A DNA stretch of 10,900 bases from Bacteroidota bacterium (GTDB lineage: Bacteria > Bacteroidota > Rhodothermia > Rhodothermales > UBA10348). The translations under genes were made by a program, and so were the position numbers. The notes beneath the pieces were generated by a model. It did not search any database and had not been told where the DNA came from. It worked only from the letters and a program-made list of their open reading frames with translations. The DNA is taken from the NCBI GenBank assembly GCA_024640835.1, contig JAHEEH010000027.1, positions 1 through 10,900 on the forward strand, read 5' to 3'. Shown here in pieces: positions 1-6,592 of this stretch; the stretch's first letter is position 1, and each line of letters starts with the position of its first letter.

Positions 1-1120
1 CCTCGACGGGCCCGTGTCCCAGGTCGCGGCTCACCTGGTCCAGTACCCCGAGCAAAGCCAGGTTGCCGTCCGTCGGCGGCATGGCCGGGTAGCCGTTGCT
101 GAATACGATGCGGGCGGAGGTCTGCGGGAGGTTGCCGGTCTCCACGATCTCTCGCATGCGCTCGCGGGCGCGCTCCTTCTGCTCCTCGGTGAGGAAGCGG
201 AGGCCGCCGCGCACCACGACGGTGTTCGCCACCACGTTGGACTTCCCGAACGCCGTGCCCCGCTCCCCGGAGTCGTCGAAGTCGACGTCCGTGCCACCCA
301 GGATCACGCCCGGATTGAACGTCAGGTATTCCTCGCCCCGGACGTAGCTGTAGAAGGCATCCAGGATGCGGGCGGCTTCGAAGATGGCGCCGGCCCCCGT
401 GCCCTGGCTGAAGATCCCGGAGGAATGGGCCTGTCGTCCGGTTACCTCGAGGCGCCAGCCCGACGATCCGCGACGGGCGACGGTGGCCCACGACAACCCG
501 GTCGCGGTCTCGAACCCCAGCGCGACGTCGCTCTCGTCCGCGGCCTGCCGGAGGGCGGCACGGCTCACGCTGGTCGGAAGGCCCGGCTTCTCCTCGTCCC
601 CCGTCAGCGCCACCGTGACGCTCGCGTCGTCGAGTGCGCCGGCGTCGCGGAGCGCCTTCAGCGCGTACAGGATCACGGCGTTGCCGCCCTTCATGTCGTT
701 CGCTCCCGGGCCACGTCCCAGGGTGTCCGAGCGCTCGAACGTCTGGAACGCGTCGTCCGGCTCGAAGACGGTGTCCAGGTGGCCGATCAGCAGGATCCGC
801 TTGCCGTTTCCGCTCCCGGGGTGGCGGGCGAAGAGATGCGGCCCCCGGTGGAGACTGTCGGGAAGCTCGACCCACCCGACGTCGAACCCGATGGCCTCGA
901 ACGCCTCGGCATACAGGCGTCCGACGGCCCGAACGCCGTCCGGGTTGAGCGTGCCGCTGTTGACGTCGACCGTGCGGGCGAGGAAGTCGATCTGCGCCCC
1001 GGTGGACGCGGAGACCAGGCCGGCGACCCGCTCCTCGACGGGAGACAGGGGCTGGGCGGCGGCGACGGCGGCGGTGGTCGCCACAAGGGCGACGAGTCCG
1101 CATGCGAGGCGGGAGAGCAT
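1..1120 (-). CDS. Exported M20-family metallopeptidase (glutamate carboxypeptidase-like), 3' end cut by window edge
   Basis: Reading the minus strand from ATG at 1118-1120 gives 373 residues with no stop before the edge. Residues 1-22 form a signal peptide (Leu/Ala-rich core, then AVAAA-Q), so the enzyme is probably periplasmic or secreted. The two-zinc M20 site is visible: His114 and Asp116 in GHLDTVF, bridging Asp142 in GANDMKGG, the catalytic/ligand pair Glu176-Glu177 in TGDEEKP, and Glu204 in GFETAT. Spacing closely matches Pseudomonas carboxypeptidase G2. Residues from about 210 form the dimerisation domain, with the family's GRQAHSS His at 232. The last His ligand lies beyond the window. 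Members cleave C-terminal residues from peptides or N-acyl amino acids; the exact substrate cannot be read here. It lies 49 bp downstream of the lipoprotein gene on the same strand, so co-transcription is plausible. No strong ribosome binding site is seen. Confidence 0.93.
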   Translation of the reverse strand, partial: MLSRLACGLVALVATTAAVAAAQPLSPVEERVAGLVSASTGAQIDFLARTVDVNSGTLNPDGVRAVGRLYAEAFEAIGFDVGWVELPDSLHRGPHLFARHPGSGNGKRILLIGHLDTVFEPDDAFQTFERSDTLGRGPGANDMKGGNAVILYALKALRDAGALDDASVTVALTGDEEKPGLPTSVSRAALRQAADESDVALGFETATGLSWATVARRGSSGWRLEVTGRQAHSSGIFSQGTGAGAIFEAARILDAFYSYVRGEEYLTFNPGVILGGTDVDFDDSGERGTAFGKSNVVANTVVVRGGLRFLTEEQKERARERMREIVETGNLPQTSARIVFSNGYPAMPPTDGNLALLGVLDQVSRDLGHGPVE

Positions 1121-1169
1121 GACGTCCTGGCGTGGGATGAGCCGGCAATCTACCCCACGGCCGGGCAAC

Positions 1170-1844
1170 TCACCCCGAGGGTCTGAGCGTCACGCTCGCG
1201 AACTCGCCCGGCGAGCCGAAGCCGATCCAGAGCGCGACACGACCTTCCCGCGACGGCACGAGCCGCCTCACGACAAGATCGGCGGCCTCGCCCTCCCCGA
1301 CCCACGCGTGCACGCTGTCCGCGGAAATCGCGAGCCGCACGGTCTGCCACGCGTCGGCGGCCGGATCGGGGGATACCGCGTGTTCGAACTCGCCCGGGTA
1401 CTGCTGGCGCAGCACGAACCACGGATGCTCCGGGTGCGCGATGTACTGGATTCCGTGGGCGTGCCGGGTGGAGTCGTCCGCGTTGAAGTTGAAGGGCCGC
1501 AGGTAGACGGCCTCGTACGTGGAATCGTCCACCCCACCGAACGCCAGGCCGACGAACGACGCGCCCAGCACGTCGCGGCCGCGAACGAGGAAGGAAACCT
1601 CGCCGGTCCCGAAGGTGACGCCGTCGAGCCAGACGAGGCCGGTCGCCTGGACCGAGTCGATGGCGACCCCGCGGACCTCGCCCTCATCCAGGGACGTGAC
1701 GGTCCGGGCGAAGGGCGTGAGGGCTCCGGTGGCGTACGCCTCGGCGAGATCGATGGTCGTTTCCGCCGTTGCCGGGATGTCGGGTGCGGGAGCGCTGCAG
1801 GCGAAGGCCGTGGCGGCCACGGCGAGGAAGAGAAGCGGGCGCAT
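1170..1844 (-). CDS. Lipoprotein with probable concanavalin-like (LamG / DUF1080-type) fold
   Basis: The 224-residue product starts with a short hydrophobic signal and a lipobox ending AFA-Cys16, so it should be a lipid-anchored envelope protein. The mature part is beta-rich. The stretch 82-120 (EVSFLVRGRD, FVGLAFGGVDDSTYEAVYLRPFNF) followed by an IQYIAHPEHPW segment is typical of concanavalin-like jelly-roll proteins related to the 3-keto-glycoside hydrolase/DUF1080 group. Strands near the C-terminus (WQTVRLAISADSVHAWVGE, GRVALWIGFGSPGEFASVTLRP) complete that pattern. No catalytic residues can be assigned, so it may only bind a ligand such as a glycan. The start has no good ribosome binding site, but it alone gives a full lipoprotein signal. 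It is the first gene of the leftward pair with the M20 peptidase and diverges from the M28 gene. Fold assignment is from pattern memory and moderate in certainty. Confidence 0.85.
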   Translation of the reverse strand: MRPLLFLAVAATAFACSAPAPDIPATAETTIDLAEAYATGALTPFARTVTSLDEGEVRGVAIDSVQATGLVWLDGVTFGTGEVSFLVRGRDVLGASFVGLAFGGVDDSTYEAVYLRPFNFNADDSTRHAHGIQYIAHPEHPWFVLRQQYPGEFEHAVSPDPAADAWQTVRLAISADSVHAWVGEGEAADLVVRRLVPSREGRVALWIGFGSPGEFASVTLRPSG

Positions 1845-2223
1845 GGCGTCGTGGAGTCAATTCATGAGGCGGCGGCCGGCTGGTGAAGCCGGAGGTCTGT
1901 CTACGCGCGCAGGGTCCGCAGGGTGCAGGGACCGGGAGTGGAGCCCATCTCGGTCGGAGCGAGACCGGGCAATGCCGGACGAGCGAGGACCCCCGCTCGT
2001 CGATCGCCGTCCAGGCCCGCGTGTCGCAGGCTCGTCGGGCCGGAGATCTCCACGAACGAAAATCCCATCCTTCGGACACATTCTTTCCACACCTTCGGCA
2101 GCAACGGACCCGCCAACATCGTACGTTTGCGCGTTCGGGCAACCGAGCGTGTCCCATGCTACTCCCTGAGCACGCCCTCTTGATCCGTACGGCAGCGTTA
2201 CGATCATCCAACCAGGTCATGCC
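1845..2223. other. Divergent intergenic region, no convincing gene
   Basis: These 379 bp separate the leftward lipoprotein gene from the rightward M28 gene and must contain promoters for both. Open frames on both strands here translate to Arg/Pro/Ser-rich low-complexity sequence with no recognisable domain, so I call no gene. The stretch 2051-2092 is clearly less GC-rich than its surroundings and is a likely promoter area. The 7-mer CCTTCGG occurs twice in direct orientation (2069-2075 and 2092-2098), and the palindrome CCGTACGG sits at 2185-2192. An imperfect 7-bp hairpin (CTCGGTC / GACCGGG) lies near 1950-1970. I could not place a -35/-10 pair with correct spacing and I see no tRNA or known riboswitch. 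Confidence 0.6.
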
Positions 2224-4344
2224 ATGAGGACCCGCCGTCTTCTTCTCGCCGCGATGCTCACCGTGCTCGCGGTCGCTCCTTCCGTGCGCGCCCAGGTCCG
2301 GGAGGACCGCACGCTCCTGTCGTGGACCCAGATGAACGCCATCGCCCAGGAGGCCTCGGGCGAGCGGTCCATGCACAACCTGCTCGAGCAGGTGCCCTAT
2401 CAGCGCGTGCATCCGCTTTCGGACTACGCGGACGGTCACTTCCACGAGACGCTCGTCGTCGAGCGCCTGGCGCAGTCGTACGGGTACTCGGAGGTCGGAA
2501 TCGAGACGTTCGAGAGCGGGCGTGGCTCCGACTACCAGCCGACGGTCGGCCAGCTGTGGATGTTGGGGACACTCCCGCGCAAGCTGTTCGACATCTACGA
2601 CACCCCGGTGGCCCTGGCATCGGGTTCCGTGACCGGGGACGTCACGGCCCAGCTCGTGGACGTAGGTGACGGGGGGCGCCCCGAGGATTACGAGGGCAAG
2701 GACGTGGCGGGCAAGATCGTGCTCGGTTCGGGACGCGCCTCGTCCATGCAGCGCCTGGCGGTCTTCGAGCGGGGCGCCGTCGGCGTACTCAGCTACGCCG
2801 GCATCTACCCGATCAGCGAGATCGACGCCATGATGTCGCAGAGCGTCCAGGCACAGGACCAGGAGGGCAAGTCCGGCGGCTTCGGGTGGTCGATCACCCC
2901 GCGAATGGGCCGCGAGCTCTCGATGCGCCTCGCGGGCGGCGAGGAGGTCACGATGCGCTCGGTCGTCGAGTCGACCACGTTTCCCGGCGAGCTCGAGGTC
3001 GTGCACGCGGTGATTCCGGGCGACGGCTCGAGCGACCAGGTCCTGTTCGTCTCCGGCCACCTGTTCGAGGGCATGATCAAGCAGGGGGCGAATGACGACA
3101 ACTCGGGTGTCGCGATCACGCTCGAGATGGGCCGGGCCTACCTGCAGCTCATCGCCGCCGGCCAGCTGCCGCAGCCGAAGCGCGACATCCACTTCCTGTG
3201 GATCCCGGAGATCTCGGGCACCAACGCCTGGCTCAACGCCCACCCGGACATCGAGCAGCGGGCGATCGCCAATCTGAACTTCGACATGGAGGGCATCCGG
3301 CTTTCGACGGCGGGCAGTTACTGGACCCTCCACCGGACGCCCGATTCGATGCCGTCCTTCCTGAACGACGTCGCCCAGTCGGTCATGGAATTCGTCGCTG
3401 CGGGCAACCGCGAGCGGCTGCGCTTCCGGGGCGACGGGTACGGGTTCACATGGCCTGTCGTTTCCACGAACGGAAGCCGGGACCCGTTCTACACGATGAC
3501 CGACAGCTACTACGGCGCGAGTGACCACGTCACGTTCATGCAGCACGGCATCCCGGCCGTCATGTGGATTACGTGGCCCGACAAGTGGTACCACACCTCG
3601 CAGGACACGCCGGACAAGCAGGATCCGACGCAGCACAAGCGCGTCGCCACCGTGGGCATCGCGACCATGGCCGTTATTGCAGGTGCAGATGATGCGATGG
3701 CGTACCGGATCGCCAACGAGTCCCTGGGTCGCGGCACCGAGCGCGTCGGGGCGAGCCATCGCAAGGGGCTCGGCTACCTGGCCGACGCCAGGGACGGCGC
3801 CGGGCTCGTGGAGGCCTACAAGGAGGCGAGGAACGCCGTCCGCCACCAGGCCGGCATCGAGAAGGAGGTGATCGCGTCGTCGGCCGGGCTCTTCGCCGAT
3901 CCGGAAGCCGGTGCCCGCCGTCTCGCTCCGCTCCAGGACCTCGTCGGCAAGCGGTCCGAGCAGCTGCTGCAGGAGGTCACGGCCTCCTACAAGGTCGCTG
4001 CCGGGGTGCTCGGCGTCCGGGCGGACGAGCCGCGGCCCACCGACGTGGAGCGCACGGCCACCGGCACGGTGGTCGAGGTGGTACCGTCAGAGGGCGGAGG
4101 TGGGTTCGGCGGTTTTCGCGGTTTCGGCCGGGGAGGAGACATGAGTCCCGAGGACCGGGCCGCGATGGCGAAGGTGCCGAGCCACATGGCGGGCGAGCTG
4201 CGCCAGATCTGGGGCCGCGGCCTGACCGTGATGCAGCTGCGCGACTTCATCGCGGGGGAATACGATCCGCTGCCGGTCGCCGACCTGATGGACTACCTGC
4301 GCGTGATGGAGAAGAACGGAGCGATCCGGCTCGTGGGGAAGTAG
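2224..4344 (+). CDS. Exported M28-type metallopeptidase with PA-like insert and winged-helix-like C-terminus
   Basis: The 706-residue product has a Sec signal peptide (RTRR, hydrophobic core, VRA-Q; cut after Ala23). Residues about 160-200 (DVAGKIVLGSGRASS...RGAVGVLSY) look like the protease-associated lid domain inserted in many M28 enzymes. The metal site follows M28 order: His279 (GHLFEG), Asp291 in GANDDNSG, Glu329 (WIPEISGT), Asp354 (NFDMEG) and His457 (WYHTSQDT), with Y/S-G-A-S-DH before it. The usual HxD aspartate is Phe281 and the usual catalytic Glu before Glu329 is Pro328, as in the less studied M28 relatives (DUF4910-like). Residues 500-620 are helical; 623-639 is a Gly/Phe/Arg-rich linker; 655-706 resembles a winged helix. 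It probably removes N-terminal residues from peptides outside the cytoplasm. The gene stands alone on this strand. An out-of-frame ATG at 2219 precedes the start; AGG near 2213 is the only ribosome-site hint. Confidence 0.93.
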   Translation: MRTRRLLLAAMLTVLAVAPSVRAQVREDRTLLSWTQMNAIAQEASGERSMHNLLEQVPYQRVHPLSDYADGHFHETLVVERLAQSYGYSEVGIETFESGRGSDYQPTVGQLWMLGTLPRKLFDIYDTPVALASGSVTGDVTAQLVDVGDGGRPEDYEGKDVAGKIVLGSGRASSMQRLAVFERGAVGVLSYAGIYPISEIDAMMSQSVQAQDQEGKSGGFGWSITPRMGRELSMRLAGGEEVTMRSVVESTTFPGELEVVHAVIPGDGSSDQVLFVSGHLFEGMIKQGANDDNSGVAITLEMGRAYLQLIAAGQLPQPKRDIHFLWIPEISGTNAWLNAHPDIEQRAIANLNFDMEGIRLSTAGSYWTLHRTPDSMPSFLNDVAQSVMEFVAAGNRERLRFRGDGYGFTWPVVSTNGSRDPFYTMTDSYYGASDHVTFMQHGIPAVMWITWPDKWYHTSQDTPDKQDPTQHKRVATVGIATMAVIAGADDAMAYRIANESLGRGTERVGASHRKGLGYLADARDGAGLVEAYKEARNAVRHQAGIEKEVIASSAGLFADPEAGARRLAPLQDLVGKRSEQLLQEVTASYKVAAGVLGVRADEPRPTDVERTATGTVVEVVPSEGGGGFGGFRGFGRGGDMSPEDRAAMAKVPSHMAGELRQIWGRGLTVMQLRDFIAGEYDPLPVADLMDYLRVMEKNGAIRLVGK

Positions 4345-4360
4345 CGCTGCGTTCATAGGT

Positions 4361-4380
4361 CGGGGGAAGCACATCTCCCG
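4361..4380. terminator. Candidate hairpin between convergent genes
   Basis: CGGGGGA (4361-4367) can pair over seven positions, one of them G-T, with TCTCCCG (4374-4380), leaving a six-base loop. It lies 17 bases after the M28 stop in the 68-bp gap between the convergent M28 and lipoprotein genes, where a two-way terminator would be expected. No T-tract follows on either strand, so intrinsic termination is not assured; placement rather than sequence supports the call. Confidence 0.35.
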
Positions 4381-4412
4381 GACTGCGGCCACGCCGGTGA
4401 CGGTCCGGGTGA

Positions 4413-5570
4413 TCAGTCTCCCGGCACCAGCACGTAGGACGTGATCCCGGATTCCGGTATGTGCAGCAGACCGTCCGCAGCCAGCCGGTCGGTCACGGCG
4501 GTGTAGTACACGTGGTACCACCAGATGAGGTATTCCTCGATCGATACGCTTCCGGCGTAGGGAGAGGCATCGTACCGGGCCACCAACTCGGAGCGGTGCC
4601 GTCGGAGCAGCGCTACGAGGTCGTCCGCATACAGCGCCGCGATGCCGTCCAGTGCTTCCTCGTCTTCGGGCCGAAGCACGGGGATTGCGATCCGGGAGCC
4701 GTCCATCCACCCGAGGGCTACGAAACCGGTCCGGTATTCGTCCGGCATGGCGGTGTCCGGATCGCCGGAGGCCCGCACGAGGAGGTCCAGCAACCCCTGC
4801 TTGAATACCGATACGGAGTCCGGCCGGACTCCGAACAGTCGTTCCAGGCCTTCGGCGTCGAGCGTGGCGAAGTTGAGGGGGTTGCCGGTACGCCGGTTGC
4901 CGTACACGCCGAGCGTGAACGGGCCGATCCCACGGTACTGGTTGCCGTAGATGCCGAAGGCTTCGGTCGAATCGTCCGGCGCGTCCTCCTGCAGGGCGAA
5001 GTAGTAGCGCCTGCCGTCACGCTCGGGCCGCTCGCTGCCCAGGAAATCCCGCTCGACGGCATTGATCTGCCAGTTGTCCAGGGTCACGTCGCTCAGGATC
5101 AGCAGCGAGACGTCCTCGAAGGACAGGCGCCGCAGGCCGGGCGTCGACTGCAAGAACTCCTGCACCTCGGGAAGCCGGCCTTCGATGAGCGCGACGGTCT
5201 CGTCGATGAGCGCGTCCGGAACGGGCATATGGTCCCGGACGTCCTGTACCGACAGGACGGGAAAGGTGGGCCGGTGACGCGTTGCGTCGAGCAGGCCCGC
5301 GCCAGAGAGGGCGTCGAGCCGCTCCTGCAGCTCGTCGGCCGACCACCCGAAGTGGGCAGCGATCGAATCCGGCTCGAATCCCGCGTGGAGGAGGAGCGCC
5401 ACGTCCGCCCGGTGCTCTCGGCGCAGATTCACGGTCGGGAAGTTGTCGCCGGACGAGATCAGCTTGTGCTCCCACGAACGGGACAGCCAGTCTTCCATCC
5501 GTTCGGTCGAGGACGGATGGACGCCGGAACAGGAGGCAACGAGCAGGAGCAGGGGGAGACATCTGGACAT
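4413..5570 (-). CDS. Uncharacterised lipoprotein, 385 aa, with winged-helix-like N- and C-terminal segments
   Basis: I chose the ATG at 5568-5570 because it gives a compact lipoprotein signal: hydrophobic residues 5-12 and lipobox VAS-Cys14. The open frame continues 76 codons upstream, but that part is Arg/Ser-rich, overlaps the previous gene and would bury the signal. After MEDWLSRSWEHKL, residues 54-95 (HRADVALLLHAGFEPDSIAAHFGWSADELQERLDALSGAGLL) read like a helix-turn-helix with a following helix. Residues about 105-300 alternate helices and strands (VSLLILSDVTLDNWQIN, EAFGIYGNQYRGIGPFTLGVYGN) with no motif I recognise. Residues 345-380 hold a Trp/Tyr-rich helix and a second wing-like pattern (TDRLAADGLLHIPESG). 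No membrane span follows Cys14. It is the last gene of the leftward run, 67 bp after the SRPBCC gene with a hairpin between. Function unknown; it could sense or bind something at the envelope. Confidence 0.85.
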   Translation of the reverse strand: MSRCLPLLLLVASCSGVHPSSTERMEDWLSRSWEHKLISSGDNFPTVNLRREHRADVALLLHAGFEPDSIAAHFGWSADELQERLDALSGAGLLDATRHRPTFPVLSVQDVRDHMPVPDALIDETVALIEGRLPEVQEFLQSTPGLRRLSFEDVSLLILSDVTLDNWQINAVERDFLGSERPERDGRRYYFALQEDAPDDSTEAFGIYGNQYRGIGPFTLGVYGNRRTGNPLNFATLDAEGLERLFGVRPDSVSVFKQGLLDLLVRASGDPDTAMPDEYRTGFVALGWMDGSRIAIPVLRPEDEEALDGIAALYADDLVALLRRHRSELVARYDASPYAGSVSIEEYLIWWYHVYYTAVTDRLAADGLLHIPESGITSYVLVPGD

Positions 5571-5611
5571 GGGGTGGTCGACCGTTCTTCGAGACGTGGT
5601 TCCGTACGGCC

Positions 5612-5638
5612 GAGCCGGCATTCGGATGCGTCCGGCTC
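5612..5638 (-). terminator. Strong inverted repeat at the end of the SRPBCC gene
   Basis: GAGCCGG (5612-5618) and CCGGCTC (5632-5638) are perfect 7-bp inverted repeats; inside, GCAT/ATGC can add a second short stem around a CCGA loop. On the minus strand the hairpin begins at the last base of the SRPBCC stop codon. There is no T-tract, so it may be a weak terminator, an mRNA-end stabiliser or an attenuator before the downstream lipoprotein gene. Confidence 0.4.
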
Positions 5639-6090
5639 TACGCGTCCCGGTCCAGGTAGCGATCGAGCAGCGTCTTCCACTGCCCGATGAACGCCTCGTG
5701 GACCTCCGCCGTGTATCCGTCGACGAAGGCCCGCCCTCGCCCCGAAATGGCCCGGTACGCGTACGTGACCTCGACCGTGGTTCCGCCGGCGACCTCACGG
5801 CACTGCACCGTCACCGTGCCCACCTTCTCACCGGGTTCCACCTTGTAGAACTCGACCAGGTACAGGGCCGGATCGAAGCGGCTCACGATCCAGACGGCCT
5901 GCCCGGACGCATGGTCGTGGTTCTCGGTCAGGAAGACGTAGCCCTCCGACAGATGGGTTGTCCCCGTCACGTTCACATAGGTCCAACCCGGCACCCACAG
6001 CCGCTCTCCTTCCGGGCTGAAGAGCGGGAAGACCTCGTCCACCGGACGGGCCAGCATGAACGTGGCCGTATGCCGCACGGAGGCAGTCAT
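5638..6090 (-). CDS. SRPBCC (START/Bet v1-like) family protein
   Basis: The 150-residue product begins TASVRHTATFMLARPVDEVFPLFSPEGERLWVPGW, the classic opening of SRPBCC proteins: a first strand, the P-V-D-E-V-F helix and a W-x-P-G-W turn. The middle is a run of beta strands (YVFLTENH, QAVWIVSRFD, LYLVEFYKVE, VGTVTVQCREV, TTVEVTYAYRAIS). It ends with the long alpha helix about 125-146 that closes the hydrophobic cavity. No signal peptide is present, so it is cytoplasmic and likely binds a hydrophobic small molecule; the ligand cannot be inferred. The start was placed at 6090 rather than the longer in-frame extension because it overlaps the stop of the upstream gene by four bases (ATGA), indicating translational coupling, and because the extension is Arg/Pro-rich and unconserved in character. 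Length is normal for the family. Confidence 0.9.
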   Translation of the reverse strand: MTASVRHTATFMLARPVDEVFPLFSPEGERLWVPGWTYVNVTGTTHLSEGYVFLTENHDHASGQAVWIVSRFDPALYLVEFYKVEPGEKVGTVTVQCREVAGGTTVEVTYAYRAISGRGRAFVDGYTAEVHEAFIGQWKTLLDRYLDRDA

Positions 6091-6584
6091 CCCCCGGTGC
6101 GTTCGGGGACGTCCAGGATCAGCGGCGCGTGCCCGGTGTCGTCGAGGAAGCGGGCGAGATCCTCCTGCGCGATCGACAGTGTCGCGGTGTTCACGAGGGG
6201 ATGGCACCGGATACGCCCGCTCTGCCAGAGCTCACGATCCACGATGACCTCTACGGCTCCCCGCGTGTCGTTCACGACGGCGAGCAGGCTCACGGAGCCC
6301 GGCAGGATGCCGAGATGCCTGGCGAGCCGCTCCGCCGACCCGAAGCTCAGGCTGGGAACGCCCACCACCCGGGAGAGGGCCTTGAGGTCCGCCTCCTTCT
6401 CGTGCCCGACGGTGATCAGGAAATGCCGCTTTCCCTTCTTGTCGCGCACGAACAGGTTCTTGGTGCGTGCGCCAGGAATGGACGGCACCAGCCGGGTTGC
6501 CTCGTCGACCGTGTAGACGGGCGGGTGGTCCACCCGATCGTACGCGATGCCGAGGGTGGCGAGTCGCTCGAACAGATCGGCCAT
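6087..6584 (-). CDS. Prolyl-tRNA editing protein, ProXp-ala/PrdX type (YbaK-like domain)
   Basis: The 165-residue product fits the free-standing YbaK/ProX family that hydrolyses mischarged Ala-tRNA(Pro) in the cytoplasm, proofreading prolyl-tRNA synthetase errors. Visible family features: an N-terminal helix with YDRVDHPPVYTVDEA (15-29), the conserved lysine at 42 in GARTKNLFVRDKKGKRHFLI, then FGSAERLARHLGILPGSVSLLAVVND (81-106) and the C-terminal IRCHPLVNTATLSI block (125-138). The length matches PrdX-type proteins. In many relatives the GSVS loop is followed by Pro (GSVSPF or GSVTPF); here residue 100 is Leu, a small departure near the pocket. It begins 8 bases after the tricorn stop and overlaps the SRPBCC start by four bases, so the three genes are almost certainly one transcript. 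The link to a peptidase is probably shared transcription only. YbaK-type Cys-tRNA deacylase is a less likely alternative. Confidence 0.92.
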   Translation of the reverse strand: MADLFERLATLGIAYDRVDHPPVYTVDEATRLVPSIPGARTKNLFVRDKKGKRHFLITVGHEKEADLKALSRVVGVPSLSFGSAERLARHLGILPGSVSLLAVVNDTRGAVEVIVDRELWQSGRIRCHPLVNTATLSIAQEDLARFLDDTGHAPLILDVPERTGG

Positions 6585-6592
6585 GATGCCCG

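Noticed and set aside
14..1886. Plus-strand open frames 14-1186 and 366-1886
   Set aside because: They are antisense to the M20 peptidase and lipoprotein genes, which have clear signal peptides and active-site motifs.
1945..1975. Hairpin CTCGGTC / GACCGGG as part of a tRNA or riboswitch
   Set aside because: No cloverleaf, anticodon arm or T-arm sequence can be built around it, and no known riboswitch core is present.
2185..2192. Palindrome CCGTACGG near the M28 start as an operator
   Set aside because: The same 8-mer also appears at 5602-5609 without matching context; short palindromes of this kind are expected by chance.
2180..2204. TTGATC ... TACGAT as the M28 promoter
   Set aside because: The spacing is only 13 bases, too short for a standard -35/-10 pair.
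1857..2207. Possible small genes in the divergent intergenic region, on either strand
   Set aside because: The translations are Arg/Ser/Pro-rich, lack recognisable domains and have no ribosome sites.
1684..3846. A 720-codon open frame on the minus strand across the M28 gene
   Set aside because: It lies opposite a well-supported M28 gene, its translation is rich in Arg/Val/Gly/His with no domain, and such long antisense frames are normal in high-GC DNA.
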